Positions 33,960 through 43,492 of a DNA stretch of 51,207 bases are shown here, piece after piece (within the stretch, counting starts at the first letter, position 1; every line of letters starts with the position of its first letter). The translations under genes and the position numbers were made by a program. Source of the DNA: Oligoflexales bacterium (GTDB lineage: Bacteria > Bdellovibrionota_B > Oligoflexia > Oligoflexales > RGVZ01). Location of the stretch: NCBI GenBank assembly GCA_947445775.1, contig CANFEB010000015.1, positions 1 through 51,207 on the forward strand, written 5' to 3'. Under the pieces are notes generated by a model. It had not been told where the DNA came from and did no database searches. It saw nothing but the letters and a program-made list of their open reading frames with translations.

Positions 33960-35798
33960 CCTGGACGCAATCACTGGATCTTGAACTTCCACCATCGCCT
34001 TGAGAGCTCCGATGCGTGGAAGGGTCTTATACAAAAACCGTTCGTAGATCCAACTTCTGCTTGGATCCACCTTTGCGTCGCGCTGCAAACTTTCCGCCAT
34101 AGCGACTAGAGCTTTCATCTCACAAATGCGTTCCGCATTGAGCAATGCCGGTGCAAAGTTTTCTTGGCGCTGTAGTTCTTGGCCCAATAATTTAATCGCC
34201 TTGAATAAGTCCAACGCGCCCAACTTGGATGTGCCCCGAAGGCTTGAGCGGTAAGCCTGTGCGACCACCTGCTTGATCGTGGTCAAAACGCTGCCGTAGT
34301 ACAATTGCCGGCATTTTGCCAGCTTCCGGTCCAGGGGATTACGCTCCGAAACCGCCATCAACTTATTGCCAAGGGCTTTCTCAAACAGTGCGCGGGGACG
34401 CTTGAGCGCATCCTTGATTGTATCCTTGACGCACATCAGGGCCTGAATCTGGGACGTTCCCTCGTAAACAGGGAGGATCATGGCCTCACGCAACCACCAT
34501 TCAGCGCGATATTCAGTGGTGAAACCGTAACCACCAAAAATTTGCATGCAACTGCGGGCATGAATGAATGCATTTTCCGCGATCCAATATTTGAGCAGCG
34601 GCGTCCACTGGCGCACCCGACGCCGATAGCGATTCAATTTGGCTTCTACCTCAGCCTTTTCCTTGGCCGGCATTTCCGGATTCTCCTTTAAAAAACCCTC
34701 GCCAAGATGAATCATCCCATGAGCAAAGCATGCCGACAGACTCAAACTGCGCGCAGCCTTAAGCTCCACTTCCATGTCGAGAAGTTTTTCTGCAATCAGC
34801 TCATGGCGCGCAATCGGTTTACCCCAGGCCATACGCTGCTCTGCGTACTCCTGAGCCATTTGGAAGGTTGCCTCCATCAAACCCACACCCTGCAAGGCCA
34901 CGCCAATGCGGGCCTCGTTCATCAGCTGCAGCATGGCATGAAAGCCCTTGCCGTCTTCACCCAAAAGCCAGGCTTTTGCACCATCGAATTTCAATTCACA
35001 GGTGGCCGAGGCTTTGAGGCCAAGTTTATGTTCAATCTTTGTGACATGAACGTTGCGCTTGCCATCGTCATCACGCAGGCACAAAAACAGGCTAAGATTG
35101 TCCAGGCCGACAGCGCCCTTGGCATTTTTAGCCAGGACTAAAACCACATTGGCATTACCGTTGCTGATGAATCGTTTGGTTCCGGTGATGCGCCATGATC
35201 CATCGGCCTGTTTTTCAGCCCATGTCGAGATTTTCCCAAGATCAGAACCGGCGTCGGGCTCGGTGAGTGCCATAGCACCTGACCACTTGCCACTGACCAG
35301 ATTTGGAATGGTCAATTCGCGTTCGCGCAGGGCCCCAAAACGCTCGATCACATGGGTGATCGGACCCCACCAGCAGCAATTAAGGGCCGTGCTCGGACAA
35401 GCCCGAAATAGGATTTCGTTAGCAGCTGTTTCTATAAACATCGGGGCGCCTGACCCGCCGTACTCCGGACTGGAACCGACACCAGGGACGCCAAGTTCTA
35501 TCAACGTGTCAATATTGCGCCTTAGAGTCGGTGGAACCACCACATTGCCGGCGGCATCAAGGCCAATGCCCTCATCTTCGACCTGGCGTGCGTTGGGGGC
35601 GATGTTGGAACCACAAACTTCACCAAAGGTGGCGAGAACTTCACGCCACAAGGCGCTATATTCTTTTGCAGACGAAACACCATAAACTTCGCGCAGGGCG
35701 GGAGACACCCACTGCCAAGCGTCATCAAAGCGAAACTTATTGTCGAAGTGCCACAGCAAGTCGGCATTGTCAGAAAAAAAATTGGCCTTCTTTTGCAT
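33765..35798 (-). CDS. Acyl-CoA dehydrogenase (large type)
   Basis: A 677-residue flavoprotein that oxidises acyl-CoA in beta-oxidation. Conserved segments: YGGSGAPMF, ALTEPDAGSDLG (FAD loop), GTKRFISNGNAN, EHKLGLKASATCEL, and MQIFGGYGFTTEYR with ILPVYEGTSQIQ, where Glu is the expected catalytic base. A C-terminal helical extension makes it about 600 residues in the known long type. Here a further 64 codons run antisense into the end of the M14 gene. ATG 35798 (MQKKANFFSDNADL) matches the usual N-terminus; ATG 35861 would add 21 residues and overlap the divergent gene's start. Chain-length preference is not evident. Confidence 0.88.
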   Translation of the reverse strand: MQKKANFFSDNADLLWHFDNKFRFDDAWQWVSPALREVYGVSSAKEYSALWREVLATFGEVCGSNIAPNARQVEDEGIGLDAAGNVVVPPTLRRNIDTLIELGVPGVGSSPEYGGSGAPMFIETAANEILFRACPSTALNCCWWGPITHVIERFGALRERELTIPNLVSGKWSGAMALTEPDAGSDLGKISTWAEKQADGSWRITGTKRFISNGNANVVLVLAKNAKGAVGLDNLSLFLCLRDDDGKRNVHVTKIEHKLGLKASATCELKFDGAKAWLLGEDGKGFHAMLQLMNEARIGVALQGVGLMEATFQMAQEYAEQRMAWGKPIARHELIAEKLLDMEVELKAARSLSLSACFAHGMIHLGEGFLKENPEMPAKEKAEVEAKLNRYRRRVRQWTPLLKYWIAENAFIHARSCMQIFGGYGFTTEYRAEWWLREAMILPVYEGTSQIQALMCVKDTIKDALKRPRALFEKALGNKLMAVSERNPLDRKLAKCRQLYYGSVLTTIKQVVAQAYRSSLRGTSKLGALDLFKAIKLLGQELQRQENFAPALLNAERICEMKALVAMAESLQRDAKVDPSRSWIYERFLYKTLPRIGALKAMVEVQDPVIASRLGRTPDLIGRPAQANRLKSSVEAGSRQVEFHGSVTGGANGDLPSADRGEAMHDATAVTEVARSI

Positions 35799-35859
35799 CT
35801 CGGGGTGCCCCGTCCGGAATCCATGTGAGATAATCGCTGAAGGACCAACAATACAACGC

Positions 35860-36528
35860 ATGGACGGGAAAATGCGATCAATTACCGCGTTTCTTCTATT
35901 TATTCAATGCATGTCCTTTACGGAACTGGCCCAGGCCTTTGGCTCTGGAAGAACCGGGACTTTCAAGGTAAAAAAAGACTCCTCTGATGAGGTCAACTTG
36001 CGCGAGGCATGCCGGCGCGTGGCCTCCGGCATGTATTTGGATGCCTGGGACCAGATGTACCAATCCAAAAAACTCTTGGCGAGCACCGAGGCCAAGAAAA
36101 AAGCCATTGATTTGTCGCTCTCCGCAGAATCAAAATTGCTTACGGCCATGCGCAGTAAAGTAGCAAAGTCCAACTATGACCTGGCCTTGGCCCAGCAAAT
36201 CGATTCCAAGTCTGGTCTGATCCAGACTCTGCAAACTCAGGCTGCAGACATGGCGACCCTTGGCGCCAAAAGCAAGGTCGACGTTGATGCTGCAACAAAA
36301 TACGAAGCCACCCGGCGGGCCGAAGTAATACCTGTTTTTGATATTAAAAAGGAAAAAAAGCAGGAGCGCCCTCTGAACCTTGATTACAAAGCAGCGTGCC
36401 CAAAATACCGGTACCTCTGTCCCCTGCCCCGGGATCATGCCATCCGGCTGCGGGATATTACCGACAAAAATCCAAACCTTGAACCCTGCGCCCGCTACGC
36501 CGAACAAAGCATCCAAAACCGGAAATAA
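35860..36528 (+). CDS. Secreted Lys-rich protein of unknown function
   Basis: A protein of 222 residues from ATG 35860 (218 from ATG 35872, which has GACGGG nearby). A signal peptide ends in AQA before FGSG, so it is likely periplasmic. The mature part is charged and mainly helical (about 60-180), with a Lys-rich segment near 160-170 and four Cys residues in the C-terminal 70, which may pair. It is divergent from the acyl-CoA dehydrogenase with no room for two separate promoter regions. Function unknown. Confidence 0.62.
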   Translation: MDGKMRSITAFLLFIQCMSFTELAQAFGSGRTGTFKVKKDSSDEVNLREACRRVASGMYLDAWDQMYQSKKLLASTEAKKKAIDLSLSAESKLLTAMRSKVAKSNYDLALAQQIDSKSGLIQTLQTQAADMATLGAKSKVDVDAATKYEATRRAEVIPVFDIKKEKKQERPLNLDYKAACPKYRYLCPLPRDHAIRLRDITDKNPNLEPCARYAEQSIQNRK

Positions 36529-36584
36529 CCAGTCGCTGCCGCCGTGCTAAGCGAGGGGAAGAATCCTTTCTTACGCCCGATCCC

Positions 36585-39500
36585 CTACCGACCCTCGAGC
36601 TCAAGGATCGTCAAATCCCGCGCAGCACTCATGCGCAAGATCGCAGCAATCTTGTCCTTGTTGGGCAGGCTTGATCCTTCAATAGAACCGATTAGTGACT
36701 CGGTCAACAAATCCTGCTTCATGTAAGTGATGCATGCTTTGTAGCGGCCCTTGGGCGGAATCCGTTCCAGCCAACCAAGGCCCTCCCGGTAAACAATGTA
36801 GCTCGCAATGAATGCCGCCAGCATGGCAATCCGGTGGGGCGCCGGCAATTTCTCGAGCACGCGCTGGCGATACTTCTCGGTCAGGATTTGTGGGCAATGC
36901 TTCAGAACCAGCGCCTGAAAAAATGGATCTGCGAGAACCGCCTTTTCCCGGTTGGTCAATTCCTCGAGAAGGGCATCCGTCACGACATTGATCTCGCGGG
37001 AAATATCCATCGATAGTTCTACCAGCGTGCGCGTGTTCCCCGGTCGAGCATACTCACGGAACAGCAACTTGGCTTCCGCATCAGCCTTCTGGCGCAGAAT
37101 TTCAATGACTTGATCGACGTACACTTCCTTCATGCCTAGGAATTCCTTTTGGCTCAACACTAGCGAGGCAATGATCTCGTAGGACGAGCAGATCACACCG
37201 CATTTATTGGCCGTTGAATCCTTGACGATGACCACACCGGATTCCTGAAGGGCCTTTCGCGCTGGTCCCGTAAAGAAAATATTAGCACCCTCGACAATGA
37301 CCTTCATCGTGGGTTTGCCATCGGCACCCAACATGCCCGACCAGTTTTTCTCGTTCACGGTATAAGGCCGGCCGCCTGCCGGGATAAAAATATCCGCTTG
37401 AACAGTTGCATAAAGTTCATTGCGCTTGCGAATGTGTTCAGGAGTGTCGGCCTTGATGACAAAGCTGCCTTTGCCGGTCACCAAAGTTGCATTGAATTCT
37501 GAAATCGACAGATTGCCCTGGACCAGGCGCAGCAACTCCTTCCAATTCAAGCCATCCGGATCAAACGCCGCGCCATGGCCGTCGGCGATGGCCACCACCC
37601 GAGCATTTTCGCCGTACTCGCGGTGCAGAATCTTAAGTTCATTGCCAGCAACGTCGCCATCGGGGCCACCGGTGATCTTTACCGTAAATTTTAGTTTGCG
37701 TGGGTCGATACCAACAAACTTCAAGGCATTTTCAACAAAGACGTTAACGCCCTCTGACGTCACGCCGTATTCCTTGTGGTTGATCCCCGCCCCCGGCTTG
37801 GAAGACATGAATGCCGCAGCGTAGGGATATCCCCGGCGGGCCGCCTGTTCTGGAATCCATTCAATCAAATCATTGGTGATATTTTCGTCTGGCCCAAGAT
37901 AAATAATCTCGTCTTTATCATAATACGAGACCAACTGCGGGGCACCGGCTTCACAAGATTCGTCCGTGGTCACCAAAAGGTCCAGTAGCGCATTGACGGC
38001 GCCGCGCACGGCCTGCTGACGATGTCCATCTGGTTTCAACAAGAGAACCCCCTTGGAGCCGCCCTCGGGAATATCCTTGTTTTTAAGCTGCTGGGCGTGG
38101 CTCAGGCCATAGACTTCATCAAACAATCCGGCCAAGGAATAATCATGTTCCGTCGAGTTTCGCGGCATGACAACCCGCAAGCCACCCCGCGCAATATCTT
38201 TCCAACGAACATGAAAAAAACGGTAATCGTGACCAAGGATGAAAAAGATTCCAAAAGGTTTTTCCGGATAGAATTTCGAATCCAACACATCCGGAGAAAG
38301 GCGGAAAGCCAAGCCCGTCTTGGTAGGCATGAAGTAATTGGTCTTAAGTGTCGCATCGATGAACTTCAAGGCTTCCTGATAAATGGTCCGTTCGACCTCA
38401 TCGACAAGATCGGCCACCTTGGAAGCAATATCCTTGCGGTTTTCTGCGCAACGCCGTTCGCGTTCATGGCCTTTTTGGCTCTGCATCGGATCAAAACGCA
38501 GGCGGAACAGATCAACCAGCGCCAGGGTGATTTCCGGGCTTTTGAACAACGTCTCACGAATTTTATATTGCGAATAATACCAGGCATTGTGTTTGCCCAG
38601 CATGACATGCACAAAGCAGGCGATGCCACGAATCAAATTCACGCCGTTGATAGACACATTATACGGCTGCTGCATAAGGGACGAATACTCGTCGGCGTCG
38701 ACCCAGCCTAAAGTCCGCAGTGCCTTGTTGAACTTGATCAAAGGCACAGAATTATGGTCGAGTTGAAGGCCATTCACCGGATTGATGATGAAGTGGATGA
38801 CCGTGATCGGTTCGTCATAACCGTGTTCGAACTTCACGACAAACGATCGCACCATCTGAAATTCATAGCGCTGCATGAGCAGAAAGATCTGCTCCATTGT
38901 CTCGGCCACGTTGACATTTTTCATACCGATCGTGATCCGCGAAGACGACGAATCTGGGGCCATCTGGATAAACGTGTGGGCACCCTCGTGGGTCTTCATG
39001 TGGCGGACCATGCGATAGGTCAACTGGAACCTAAACGGGGTTGCATACATCACAAAGTCATTATCAAGCAGCTCCACAAAGTGCTGGATCTCCGCTGCCT
39101 CGTCTGGAAATTCGGCGACCATGTCGCGCTGGGCCAGAGCGATCTTGTCGGTTGCCTTTGAATTACTAGAATCGACGGGAATAAACCCGCTGGAAAAAAA
39201 AGACGACAGGCACAAAAGCCGGTCATTGGAAAAATAGATGGAGCCCATCTTCATCGGATTTTGGGCCAGCCTGTGAGACAAGTCAAAAAGAGTGTCCGTC
39301 TCGCTGCCCGGGCCAATGTATGTGACCTTGGAGCGGTCGCGGTCCCAAAGCTCTAGAGTCTGTTTGGTTTCAAAAATGTGGCCAGAGATAATCCCCGACA
39401 GGTGACGGACTTTTTCAGAGCGTGGTGTCGTCTGATAATAGATCGACGGCATGTTGCTGAAAAACCACGGCGTCAAAATCGCGATGCTTTGGTCCAGACC

Positions 39501-39686
39501 ACTGCGGACGGATTCCGCAACATCATTGACGTAACTTTCCAGCTCTTCACCGGTTTTAACCTGCTCGTATTCGTTGCCGGTGTGGGGCTGCGGCGATCCG
39601 TAGCCGTCGTCCAAATCTGCGCTCCCCACCATGGAGTCTGGAGATTCTTCATCAAAATTATTCGAGTCGTCAAAACTGTCTTGCAT
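36585..39686 (-). CDS. NAD-specific glutamate dehydrogenase, large type
   Basis: A 1033-residue member of the large NAD-glutamate dehydrogenases, which deaminate glutamate to 2-oxoglutarate. The C-terminal half is the catalytic module: the substrate segment PEGGSKGVLLLKPDG with its Lys, SSKPGAGINHKEYGVTSEG, the nucleotide-binding TGGPDGDVAGNELK, and EGANIFFTGPARKAL with DSTANKCGVICSSYE. The N-terminal half is a poorly conserved regulatory part; its first 45 residues are acidic. It is closer to the 115-kDa form than to the 180-kDa form. ATG 39686 follows AGGA; a GTG lies one codon upstream. Last gene of the run after gshA. Confidence 0.87.
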   Translation of the reverse strand: MQDSFDDSNNFDEESPDSMVGSADLDDGYGSPQPHTGNEYEQVKTGEELESYVNDVAESVRSGLDQSIAILTPWFFSNMPSIYYQTTPRSEKVRHLSGIISGHIFETKQTLELWDRDRSKVTYIGPGSETDTLFDLSHRLAQNPMKMGSIYFSNDRLLCLSSFFSSGFIPVDSSNSKATDKIALAQRDMVAEFPDEAAEIQHFVELLDNDFVMYATPFRFQLTYRMVRHMKTHEGAHTFIQMAPDSSSSRITIGMKNVNVAETMEQIFLLMQRYEFQMVRSFVVKFEHGYDEPITVIHFIINPVNGLQLDHNSVPLIKFNKALRTLGWVDADEYSSLMQQPYNVSINGVNLIRGIACFVHVMLGKHNAWYYSQYKIRETLFKSPEITLALVDLFRLRFDPMQSQKGHERERRCAENRKDIASKVADLVDEVERTIYQEALKFIDATLKTNYFMPTKTGLAFRLSPDVLDSKFYPEKPFGIFFILGHDYRFFHVRWKDIARGGLRVVMPRNSTEHDYSLAGLFDEVYGLSHAQQLKNKDIPEGGSKGVLLLKPDGHRQQAVRGAVNALLDLLVTTDESCEAGAPQLVSYYDKDEIIYLGPDENITNDLIEWIPEQAARRGYPYAAAFMSSKPGAGINHKEYGVTSEGVNVFVENALKFVGIDPRKLKFTVKITGGPDGDVAGNELKILHREYGENARVVAIADGHGAAFDPDGLNWKELLRLVQGNLSISEFNATLVTGKGSFVIKADTPEHIRKRNELYATVQADIFIPAGGRPYTVNEKNWSGMLGADGKPTMKVIVEGANIFFTGPARKALQESGVVIVKDSTANKCGVICSSYEIIASLVLSQKEFLGMKEVYVDQVIEILRQKADAEAKLLFREYARPGNTRTLVELSMDISREINVVTDALLEELTNREKAVLADPFFQALVLKHCPQILTEKYRQRVLEKLPAPHRIAMLAAFIASYIVYREGLGWLERIPPKGRYKACITYMKQDLLTESLIGSIEGSSLPNKDKIAAILRMSAARDLTILELEGR

Positions 39687-39711
39687 CACGAAATCCTGTA
39701 AAAATTATTTC

Positions 39712-41181
39712 TCACGCATTCCCGCGTGCGAGTTCGTCCCATTTGCGGTTTAGCGCCGCTATCGTCCCAATTCCGAGTCCTGCCGAAACGTCATCACCAG
39801 TTTGCACCTGGTTTTTGCCCGCAGCCTTTGCCACGGCCTCCAGCAGATCATCGCCGGGTACGCGCCCGCGTGCCGTAAAGTGCTCATAGAAGCGCCGCAA
39901 CGTCACATCGGCCTCTGATCCACGAAAACAATCCGGGAGGCGATCCAACCCCTCCATCGCCAATTCCATAAGACGCACGCTGGTCACCGCTAGATCCTTA
40001 TTTTTAAACCCTTCCGGGACTTTATGCAAAAGCAAGTCGAGCCCCCCTGCAAAGGGCTCCAGCAGCGCCAAAGCCTGATCCCGGGCCTTGGCATCATAGA
40101 GCAGGCCTGTGTAATAACCGGCCGGCACAGCCATCCAAGATTGCGCCTGGCAGTCCACGGGCCGCTGCTCTAGAAATCCACGCGGGCGAACCTCTGGAAA
40201 AAGCAAAGATAAATGGGTATCAAAGTCTGCCATGCTAGGGCTGACCCCCATCCACGGAGCCGCCATCCACTGCTCCCAGGTCAAGCCATTGTCGGGCACT
40301 GCATAGCCAGCACCCGCAGCAAAAACCACTCTGGCATTTCTTACAAAATCCCAATAATATTCAATACATGAGTCTTGATCCAGGCGTTTCATGATGCGCC
40401 TTGGATCGGCAATCCCCGTTCGCGAAGGATCCAAATTCAACCAAACCCGCGACCGGAACCCTTTGTCCCCCGTCACTTTGCGGTCCACCACCGGCGAATT
40501 TGCAAAGGTCGCCCCAGCAAATGGCGCGATCAACAGACTGGCCAGATAACGCCTAGCCAATTCGTCACCGGTCGATCCAAAGTCGAGATTGACCTGAATC
40601 GTGCAGGTCTGGCGCATCATGCGTGGCCCGTAGGGACTAATCCGCGAAAAATACTTGTTCATGGCCTCGTAGCGCGGCTTTTTCATCTGCAGGCCGATCT
40701 CATCCGGCGTCCACCAAGGGTTGATTCCGGTGGCCACAAGCTCGATTCCAAAGCCCCGCAAATGACGCTTTATTTTTTCGTCGATCAAATGCATCCGGTT
40801 CAGCGCATCCGAAAGGCACGGAAACGGCGCGGACGAAACCTCGAGCTGACCGCCCGGCTCGAAGGTGATCCAGTCGGGCACGCCAGTCTGTCCTGGGACG
40901 GCAATTTTCATCAACTGGGCGGGATCCGCAAATTCACAGGTCCACCCTTCGCGCTCTGCAAGCGGCAGCAGCGCCTCGGACAACGACCCTTCACCATGCA
41001 GCATGACCCGGCCAGGATTTTCCGAGCGCAATTCTCCGGGGCGCACCGGCCAGGATTCCATTTCAATGCCGATTTCGCCAGGCCAAATGCCGTAGCGCTC
41101 ATCATAACGGACCGGACGCAATCGAAAGGTCTTATCCCTCAAATGCGCAAGGCACTGCTCGGTAAGTTTTGTAGATGGCAT
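39712..41181 (-). CDS. gshA: Glutamate-cysteine ligase, GCS2 type
   Basis: A 489-residue ATP-dependent ligase that joins glutamate and cysteine, the first step of glutathione synthesis. It fits the GCS2 family found in plants and alphaproteobacteria: GIEMESW, FEPGGQLEVSSAP, RQTCTIQVNLDF and NSPVVDRKVTG with SRVWLNLDPSRTG. No gshB is in the window, so gamma-glutamylcysteine itself or a distant gshB may be used; an EgtA-like role in ergothioneine synthesis is a lesser option. The ATG at 41181 lacks a ribosome site; the bases just before it read TCCTCCT, the complement of one. Translation may depend on exbD, 29 bases upstream. Confidence 0.85.
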   Translation of the reverse strand: MPSTKLTEQCLAHLRDKTFRLRPVRYDERYGIWPGEIGIEMESWPVRPGELRSENPGRVMLHGEGSLSEALLPLAEREGWTCEFADPAQLMKIAVPGQTGVPDWITFEPGGQLEVSSAPFPCLSDALNRMHLIDEKIKRHLRGFGIELVATGINPWWTPDEIGLQMKKPRYEAMNKYFSRISPYGPRMMRQTCTIQVNLDFGSTGDELARRYLASLLIAPFAGATFANSPVVDRKVTGDKGFRSRVWLNLDPSRTGIADPRRIMKRLDQDSCIEYYWDFVRNARVVFAAGAGYAVPDNGLTWEQWMAAPWMGVSPSMADFDTHLSLLFPEVRPRGFLEQRPVDCQAQSWMAVPAGYYTGLLYDAKARDQALALLEPFAGGLDLLLHKVPEGFKNKDLAVTSVRLMELAMEGLDRLPDCFRGSEADVTLRRFYEHFTARGRVPGDDLLEAVAKAAGKNQVQTGDDVSAGLGIGTIAALNRKWDELARGNA

Positions 41182-41210
41182 GCAGGAGGACTTGCGTTGT
41201 GACGTAGAAT

Positions 41211-41633
41211 TTAGTTGCTCGCCGCTTCAACATTGATCGCAAGCTCGGTTATACCGCTTTTACGAACAACATCAATGACTTTCACCACTGTTCCGTGGGG
41301 GGTCGCCGTATCGGCAGAGATCAATGCCTGAACCGATGTGCCGTCCGCCTGAGTTGCTTTGAATGTGGTGATTTTTTCACCAAGAACGTCGATCTCCACC
41401 GGCTTGCCGTCCAGATAAACCTTGGATTCCTTGTCGATCACCAACGCCAGATTGCGGGTTTGAATGACCTGACCAGTGTCGGCCTTCGGCAACTGAATGT
41501 TGATCGATTGATTGACGATATAATTGGCTGTGACCATGAAAATCACGAGCAGCACCAGCATCACATCGACAAAAGGCGTGACATTGATGTCGGTGATCGC
41601 CTCATCTCCGGAATCCAATAATCTGCCCGCCAT
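41211..41633 (-). CDS. exbD: ExbD/TolR biopolymer transport protein
   Basis: A 140-residue bitopic membrane protein of a proton-driven energising complex. The N-terminus has ITDINVTPFVDVMLVLLVIF, where the transmembrane Asp (in VDVML) is the proton-carrying residue, followed by a periplasmic domain (about 45-138). It pairs with the ExbB protein encoded 28 bases upstream. A GGGAG site lies seven bases before ATG 41633. Whether it powers TonB, Tol or another partner is not shown; no tonB or tolA gene is nearby. Confidence 0.9.
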   Translation of the reverse strand: MAGRLLDSGDEAITDINVTPFVDVMLVLLVIFMVTANYIVNQSINIQLPKADTGQVIQTRNLALVIDKESKVYLDGKPVEIDVLGEKITTFKATQADGTSVQALISADTATPHGTVVKVIDVVRKSGITELAINVEAASN

Positions 41634-41661
41634 GATTTACTCCCATTGCTGTGAAAAAATT

Positions 41662-42288
41662 CTAGGGAGCCAAATGCGCGATCGTTACTTTCACCACGGC
41701 TTCCGCATTGGAAACATGGCGCCGGACCACGCGCTGGAAATAGTTAAAAGCGACCACCGCTGGAATGGCCACCATCAGGCCCACAGCCGTGGCAATCAGA
41801 GCCTCCGAAATACCGGCCATCACGACCGATGGTCCACCTGCTGGATTGCGCGCCAAGTCCTGAAACGCAATGATGATCCCCAAAACCGTGCCAAAAAGGC
41901 CGATAAACGGTGCATTGTTGCCAAGGGTGCCAAGAACAACGACCCCCCGATCGAGGTTTTGCCGCTCGCTGATCACATAGGCGAGCATGCTTTCTTCCAT
42001 CGCCCGCGGACCGCGCTTTTGATGTTCGAGCCCTCGCAGCACCACCTGGCTTTCCAGGGCTGGGCTTTGCGCGCATAATTTCACGATCTCATTGACATCA
42101 CCGTCTAAGAGAACTTTGGAAAGTTTTTTAGAGAATTCCGGAAAATGAATTCGAGCTTTTCGGAAATAAAAAAAGCGCTCAAACATAATCGATACCGACA
42201 GAATGCTGAGTCCTATCAATAGCCACAGGATCCATGCACTGCCCAACAAAGTAATGCCCAAAAGTTTTTGAACAATGCTGAATTCCAT
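41662..42288 (-). CDS. exbB: ExbB/TolQ/MotA-family proton channel protein
   Basis: A 208-residue protein with three transmembrane helices (about 12-36, 112-138 and 158-180). Family features: LGTLGNNAPFIGLFGTVLGII around helix 2 and GISEALIATAVGLMVAIPAVVAFNYF in helix 3. With ExbD it forms an inner-membrane proton channel that drives an outer-membrane partner. AAGGA lies nine bases before ATG 42288. The gene is 13 bases from the upstream outer-membrane protein gene, which suggests one transcript and perhaps a shared task. Confidence 0.91.
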   Translation of the reverse strand: MEFSIVQKLLGITLLGSAWILWLLIGLSILSVSIMFERFFYFRKARIHFPEFSKKLSKVLLDGDVNEIVKLCAQSPALESQVVLRGLEHQKRGPRAMEESMLAYVISERQNLDRGVVVLGTLGNNAPFIGLFGTVLGIIIAFQDLARNPAGGPSVVMAGISEALIATAVGLMVAIPAVVAFNYFQRVVRRHVSNAEAVVKVTIAHLAP

Positions 42289-42301
42289 TGGCTATAAGTC
42301 C

Positions 42302-42949
42302 TTAATTGAGGGAGTCAAGAAAGCTGCCCATCACGGTGCTTTCCCAAGCCGAACCACCGAGGCTATTGTAAACCCACAAAAACCCTACACCAAAACTGCT
42401 GATTGTTCTTTTTTCAATTTCGCCATCGGCCGTCTGGCGTCCCGTTACCCATGCTCGCTCCGTATACACTTGGATCCGCACCGATGATTCATGCTTGCCT
42501 TTAGGTTGACCCAAAACCGCGCCAACAGTGGCCCCAATGGCTGGGCCGTTGAAATTTCCTTTAACGATTTCATCATGCCCACTGCGGGTCACGGCATTGT
42601 AGTAACCCGTGCCGCCGTAAACCCCAAAGTACCCTTGCTTCCACAAGGTCGCTCCGACTTGCCCGCCAAGGAGGACCAAGGACGCATCCTCACCAGAAAG
42701 CGAAGCCGCCCCGAGATCCCCCGGCGTGTATTGGGCTAAAAAAGCGACATCAAAGATACGGCCGAATGAATATCCGGTCGCCAGTTCAAGGCCGTAGCCT
42801 TCATAGTTGGGCGTATCTTCCTCCGCCTGTGGAGAAAACGAAAAAAAACGCCAGGTTGGACCCGCCTGGAACAGAAACCCGGCCTGGGCGCCGGGTGTGA
42901 ACAAGATTTGGCATGCCCCAAGGACTGCCAGAGCAATCAGGCGGCGCAT
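42302..42949 (-). CDS. Outer-membrane beta-barrel protein
   Basis: A 215-residue protein with a signal peptide ending AQA before GFLFQAGP. The mature part has alternating hydrophobic and polar residues with many Gly and aromatic residues (GYGLELATGYSFG, VGATLWKQGYFGVYGG, SFGVGFLWVYNSLGG), as in small eight-strand barrels of the OmpA/OmpW type. No conserved barrel family is certain. A GAGG site precedes ATG 42949. It lies between the unknown gene and exbB in the same run. Confidence 0.7.
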   Translation of the reverse strand: MRRLIALAVLGACQILFTPGAQAGFLFQAGPTWRFFSFSPQAEEDTPNYEGYGLELATGYSFGRIFDVAFLAQYTPGDLGAASLSGEDASLVLLGGQVGATLWKQGYFGVYGGTGYYNAVTRSGHDEIVKGNFNGPAIGATVGAVLGQPKGKHESSVRIQVYTERAWVTGRQTADGEIEKRTISSFGVGFLWVYNSLGGSAWESTVMGSFLDSLN

Positions 42950-43440
42950 CGAACGGCCTCGATCAGACGCTGCCGGTATTCCGAAAACGGCATCATCTGG
43001 TCTTGGAACCGCAGAGACGATACTTTCGGAAGGGCATGGGCACCCCCGACAATATTGACCACATCCCAGACCTCACCCGCCCGCATGAAGGTGTCTTTGG
43101 CAATGATATGTTCGGCCCGGCCGATAACCCATCCCGTCCCCGATCGTTCAAACAGAAAACCTTGCAGATTCAAAGGTTGCAAAAAAACGTAGGGACGATC
43201 CGAATTGAGCACTCCCGATTGAATCAGATAGCGTTGGCCAGCCCGTTCAAATGGCGCTCCGCCAAATTCCATGACGAACAGTTCACGCAGTCGGGCGAAC
43301 CAAATTTCCGCCGCATCCTCCGGCGTCATTGTGGGTTCGACTGGCGCGAGGCGGACGTTGGCCCTAGACTTAGCTCGGCGGGCCGCGCGCCAACGAATCA
43401 TTGCATTCTGAAAACTGGTTTTTAAATCTAGCATCGACAT
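42937..43440 (-). CDS. Unknown 167-residue protein
   Basis: No known family is recognised. The first 40 residues are basic and helical (MIRWRAARRAKSRANVR), with no signal peptide or clear membrane segment, followed by an alpha/beta region with a strand-rich middle (FVMEFGGAPFERAG, YVFLQPLNLQGFLFERSGTGWVIG). ATG 43440 has AGG about 11 bases upstream; GTG 43452 is another choice. It overlaps the next gene by 13 bases, so the two are coupled. It heads the exbB/exbD/gshA/GDH run. Confidence 0.62.
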   Translation of the reverse strand: MSMLDLKTSFQNAMIRWRAARRAKSRANVRLAPVEPTMTPEDAAEIWFARLRELFVMEFGGAPFERAGQRYLIQSGVLNSDRPYVFLQPLNLQGFLFERSGTGWVIGRAEHIIAKDTFMRAGEVWDVVNIVGGAHALPKVSSLRFQDQMMPFSEYRQRLIEAVRCAA

Positions 43441-43445
43441 AAGTA

Positions 43446-43475
43446 TTGACACCTGACTGGGTTTTAATTGATAGT
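43446..43475 (+). promoter_or_regulatory. Candidate promoter of tRNA-Gly
   Basis: A perfect TTGACA (43446-43451) and GATAGT (43470-43475) are 18 bases apart, 17 bases before the tRNA. GC-rich bases (CCGTCCCGC) follow the -10, as in stringently controlled stable-RNA promoters. The -35 overlaps the divergent gene's possible GTG start. Confidence 0.6.
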
Positions 43476-43492
43476 CCGTCCCGCATTCAAAA

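Noticed and set aside
38022..38711. A 229-codon plus-strand reading frame
   Set aside because: It is antisense to the NAD-glutamate dehydrogenase and shows no recognisable domain.
40375..41202. A 275-codon plus-strand reading frame
   Set aside because: It is the antisense of the glutamate-cysteine ligase gene, which has clear family motifs; the frame shows no domain.
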